Shown one piece after another: positions 62,691 through 64,000 of a stretch of 64,000 nt of DNA; the stretch's first letter is position 1, and every line of letters begins with the position of its first letter. A program made the translations under genes and the position numbers. The stretch spans positions 496,001-560,000 of the forward strand of contig CBDFIN010000012.1 in assembly GCA_965248135.1 (NCBI GenBank). The letters run 5' to 3'. Below the pieces are notes generated by a model. That model worked only from the letters and a program-made list of their open reading frames with translations, was not told the origin of the DNA and did not search any database. The stretch is from SZUA-100 sp965248135 (GTDB taxonomy: Bacteria; Pseudomonadota; Alphaproteobacteria; Rhizobiales; Rhizobiaceae).

Positions 62691-63178
62691 ATTGGCCTTT
62701 TCAAATGTTATAATCCGTTCGGCAATTTTAGCGGGACAATTTGTGATCGAGCCAGAAATTCATCCTGTCAAGCTGGGCTTTCCCCATTCCTTATACAGAT
62801 ATAGAGCAATCTGCGTTCATATTGAATCAATTCTGTTTCTGCCCCGTCAAACTCTAAGATTCCAAACCGGGAAACATCCCGGTTGGGAGGGCGGGTGTAT
62901 TTGCGCCAATATCGGTGCATAGTTTCTCGACCGTATCCGGATATGACCATCGAAACTTCACTTGATCTAGTCACAAATTCACTCCGTCAGAATGGCCAAT
63001 ATGAACGCAGGTTGCTCTAGTGGTCTGGCCGAAACGCTTGAATCCCTTTTCAGCACGTTCTTTTTCAAGCGTTTTGGCCACAAAGACCACTAGTGCACGC
63101 ATCACAAGCACCAATACAAAGGGCAAAGAATATTGACCGCTGGCATAGGCCAGGCCACTTTGTGATCAGATGAAATTT
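62691..63178. other. Intergenic stretch before the legionaminic operon
   Basis: About 490 bp without a credible gene; a 68-codon minus-strand frame (62768-62974) is unsupported, though it could be a decayed gene. It holds the miniature IS5-type element at 63021-63089 and probably the promoter of legC. Confidence 0.5.
63021..63089. mobile_element. 69-bp MITE derived from the IS5-family element at 18175-18442
   Basis: Two inverted arms (TGGTCTGGCCGAAACGCTTG and CAAGCGTTTTGGCCA...GACCA) surround about 20 bp. CTAG flanks it at 63017-63020 and 63090-63093 as a 4-bp target duplication. The right 47 bp (63047-63093) are identical to 18396-18442, the end of the broken IS5-family element. Confidence 0.82.
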
Positions 63179-63916
63179 TTAATTATGGTGCAGTTTGTTT
63201 AGGGCTATGTGTTTTAGCAACGGATGAATAATATAGTAGGTTCGCTCATCGCCTGAACTGGCATCATCGCAAACATAAGCGGCAAAAACCCCAGCCCCCT
63301 CGTAGGTGGATAATACGGACACCAACAAATCGGAGCGAATGACCGAATCATAATAATAATCAACATTGGCGCCCCTAGGAGGGGCAGGAAAAGTTTTTCG
63401 AGCGATAATTTGACCAGCATCGATTTCGTTCGACAGGTAGATTGCCGAAACCCCCATATTACCCTCTTGCAGATAACTATAGTAAATTGTTGTGCTGCCC
63501 CGGTACTGCGGCAATAAACCCGCGTGCATGTGTAGAAGTGGGCCAGCAGCACTAAGAACGTCATCGTGCACCAGCTCGCCGCCAAACCCGGAAAAAACCA
63601 CAAGATCTGGTGAGTAGGTTCCCAACAACGCCACAACTTCCGGCGCATTTACGGAGCCGACCTCCACAATGTCAATATTATCACACAACAATTGGCAACT
63701 GTCGTGCAACTCTGTTTCCAGCTCCGGGATAAACATATCGGAAAAATCAGTATTCCCGATCTTTATCTTACTGGCCTGCCCCCATCGTGTGCCCGTTGCC
63801 GAGCGAACAATTATGCAATTATCAACCGTGTAACCTGCATGCACCATCGCCTGAGCATAGGCTCTGGAACGTATTGTATCGGCCGCCAGAAAAAGCACAC
63901 CTTTCAGATGAGTCAT
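63179..63916 (-). CDS. Formyltransferase-domain protein (Formyl_trans_N)
   Basis: 245 residues. The catalytic core of formyl-/methionyl-tRNA formyltransferase type is seen: SPDLVVFSGFGGELVHDDVL, LLHMHAGLLPQYRGSTTIYYS with the Asn/His-type catalytic block replaced by HMHAGLLPQYRG, and GVSAIYLSNEIDAGQII. A short N-terminal SDR-like or signal region carries GVLFLAADT. Such stand-alone enzymes N-formylate sugar amines in surface polysaccharide pathways. ATGA overlap with the gene upstream places it in the same operon. Confidence 0.8.
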   Translation of the reverse strand: MTHLKGVLFLAADTIRSRAYAQAMVHAGYTVDNCIIVRSATGTRWGQASKIKIGNTDFSDMFIPELETELHDSCQLLCDNIDIVEVGSVNAPEVVALLGTYSPDLVVFSGFGGELVHDDVLSAAGPLLHMHAGLLPQYRGSTTIYYSYLQEGNMGVSAIYLSNEIDAGQIIARKTFPAPPRGANVDYYYDSVIRSDLLVSVLSTYEGAGVFAAYVCDDASSGDERTYYIIHPLLKHIALNKLHHN

Positions 63917-64000
63917 CGCATACTCACTTTTGTTTGAAGATCGTGGATTGCTTTGCGCTCTGAATGAACAAGATGGCGCAAACGTATCTGGTCCTGTGGC
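63913..64000 (-). CDS. C-terminal end of an upstream operon gene, cut by window edge
   Basis: The frame reading ...QIRLRHLVHSERKAIHDLQ then TKVSMR and TGA (63913-63915) overlaps the next start by 4 bp, the same coupling as in the rest of the operon. Only about 28 codons are visible, too few to name. Confidence 0.6.
   Translation of the reverse strand, partial: PQDQIRLRHLVHSERKAIHDLQTKVSMR

Noticed and set aside
62768..62974. 68-codon minus-strand ORF before legC
   Set aside because: No SD or family resemblance; possibly a decayed fragment but not supportable.
1..64000. CRISPR array
   Set aside because: No set of regularly spaced 25-40 nt repeats was seen. The direct repeats found are IS copies, a 121-bp pair and a 12-bp word.

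Overview
The window is about 64 kb of an alphaproteobacterial genome, most likely Hyphomicrobiales or a relative. The evidence is an NDUFS4-type complex I subunit, a double cold-shock-domain protein, a Rhizobiales-style palindromic intergenic repeat, and transposases of alphaproteobacterial type. Lineage is inferred from protein character only. The DNA is extremely rich in insertion sequences: I count at least fifteen complete or broken elements, plus a Tn3-family transposon, a group II intron and a MITE.

Layout. (1) 1-3107, minus: the N-terminal 1035 codons of a Cas13a (type VI-A CRISPR RNA-guided RNase), open through the left edge of the window. Its promoter side is split by ISAs1 (3123-4366) and IS5 (4538-5844) elements, followed by an ISNCY element. 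A large serine recombinase (7879-9468) then overlaps a tRNA-Arg gene, which looks like the boundary of the island carrying cas13a. (2) 9.4-14 kb: ordinary chromosomal genes (complex I accessory subunit, DUF192 protein, cold-shock protein, glyoxalase, M15-like peptidase lipoprotein) and tRNA-Arg, tRNA-Pro and tRNA-Glu. (3) 14-23.4 kb: an IS graveyard (IS982, IS630, IS30, IS5, IS1380, two IS66 copies, ISAs1) with one cargo gene, an amidase. (4) 23.4-43.3 kb: remains of a plasmid or integrative element. These are a CHC2/Toprim primase, a YafQ/DinJ-type toxin-antitoxin pair, a tyrosine recombinase, several AT-rich membrane or unknown proteins, a TraD/TraG-like ATPase and a Rep_3 initiator. Removing the IS elements by their target duplications restores the 3' ends of the ATPase and rep genes, which face each other. 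(5) 43.3-52.6 kb: IS66, a beheaded RES-domain gene, IS630, a group II intron, a second type of IS66 and an IS21 fragment. (6) 52.6-64 kb, minus: a tightly overlapping legionaminic-acid pathway (LegC, LegG, LegI, LegH, PtmE, PtmF, LegF, PtmA-like) ending in an N-acetyl-sugar amidotransferase/HisH/HisF trio that probably converts an N-acetyl group to an acetamidino group. It continues past the right edge.

Most notable: the edge-open Cas13a whose leader has been split by an IS landing on its Shine-Dalgarno; a truncated 54-residue ORF that originally overlapped the cas13a start; a duplicated 121-bp promoter/leader/SD cassette, each copy driving a different tiny membrane peptide; and a 223-bp three-level nested palindrome beside the toxin-antitoxin genes. 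No CRISPR array was seen in the window.
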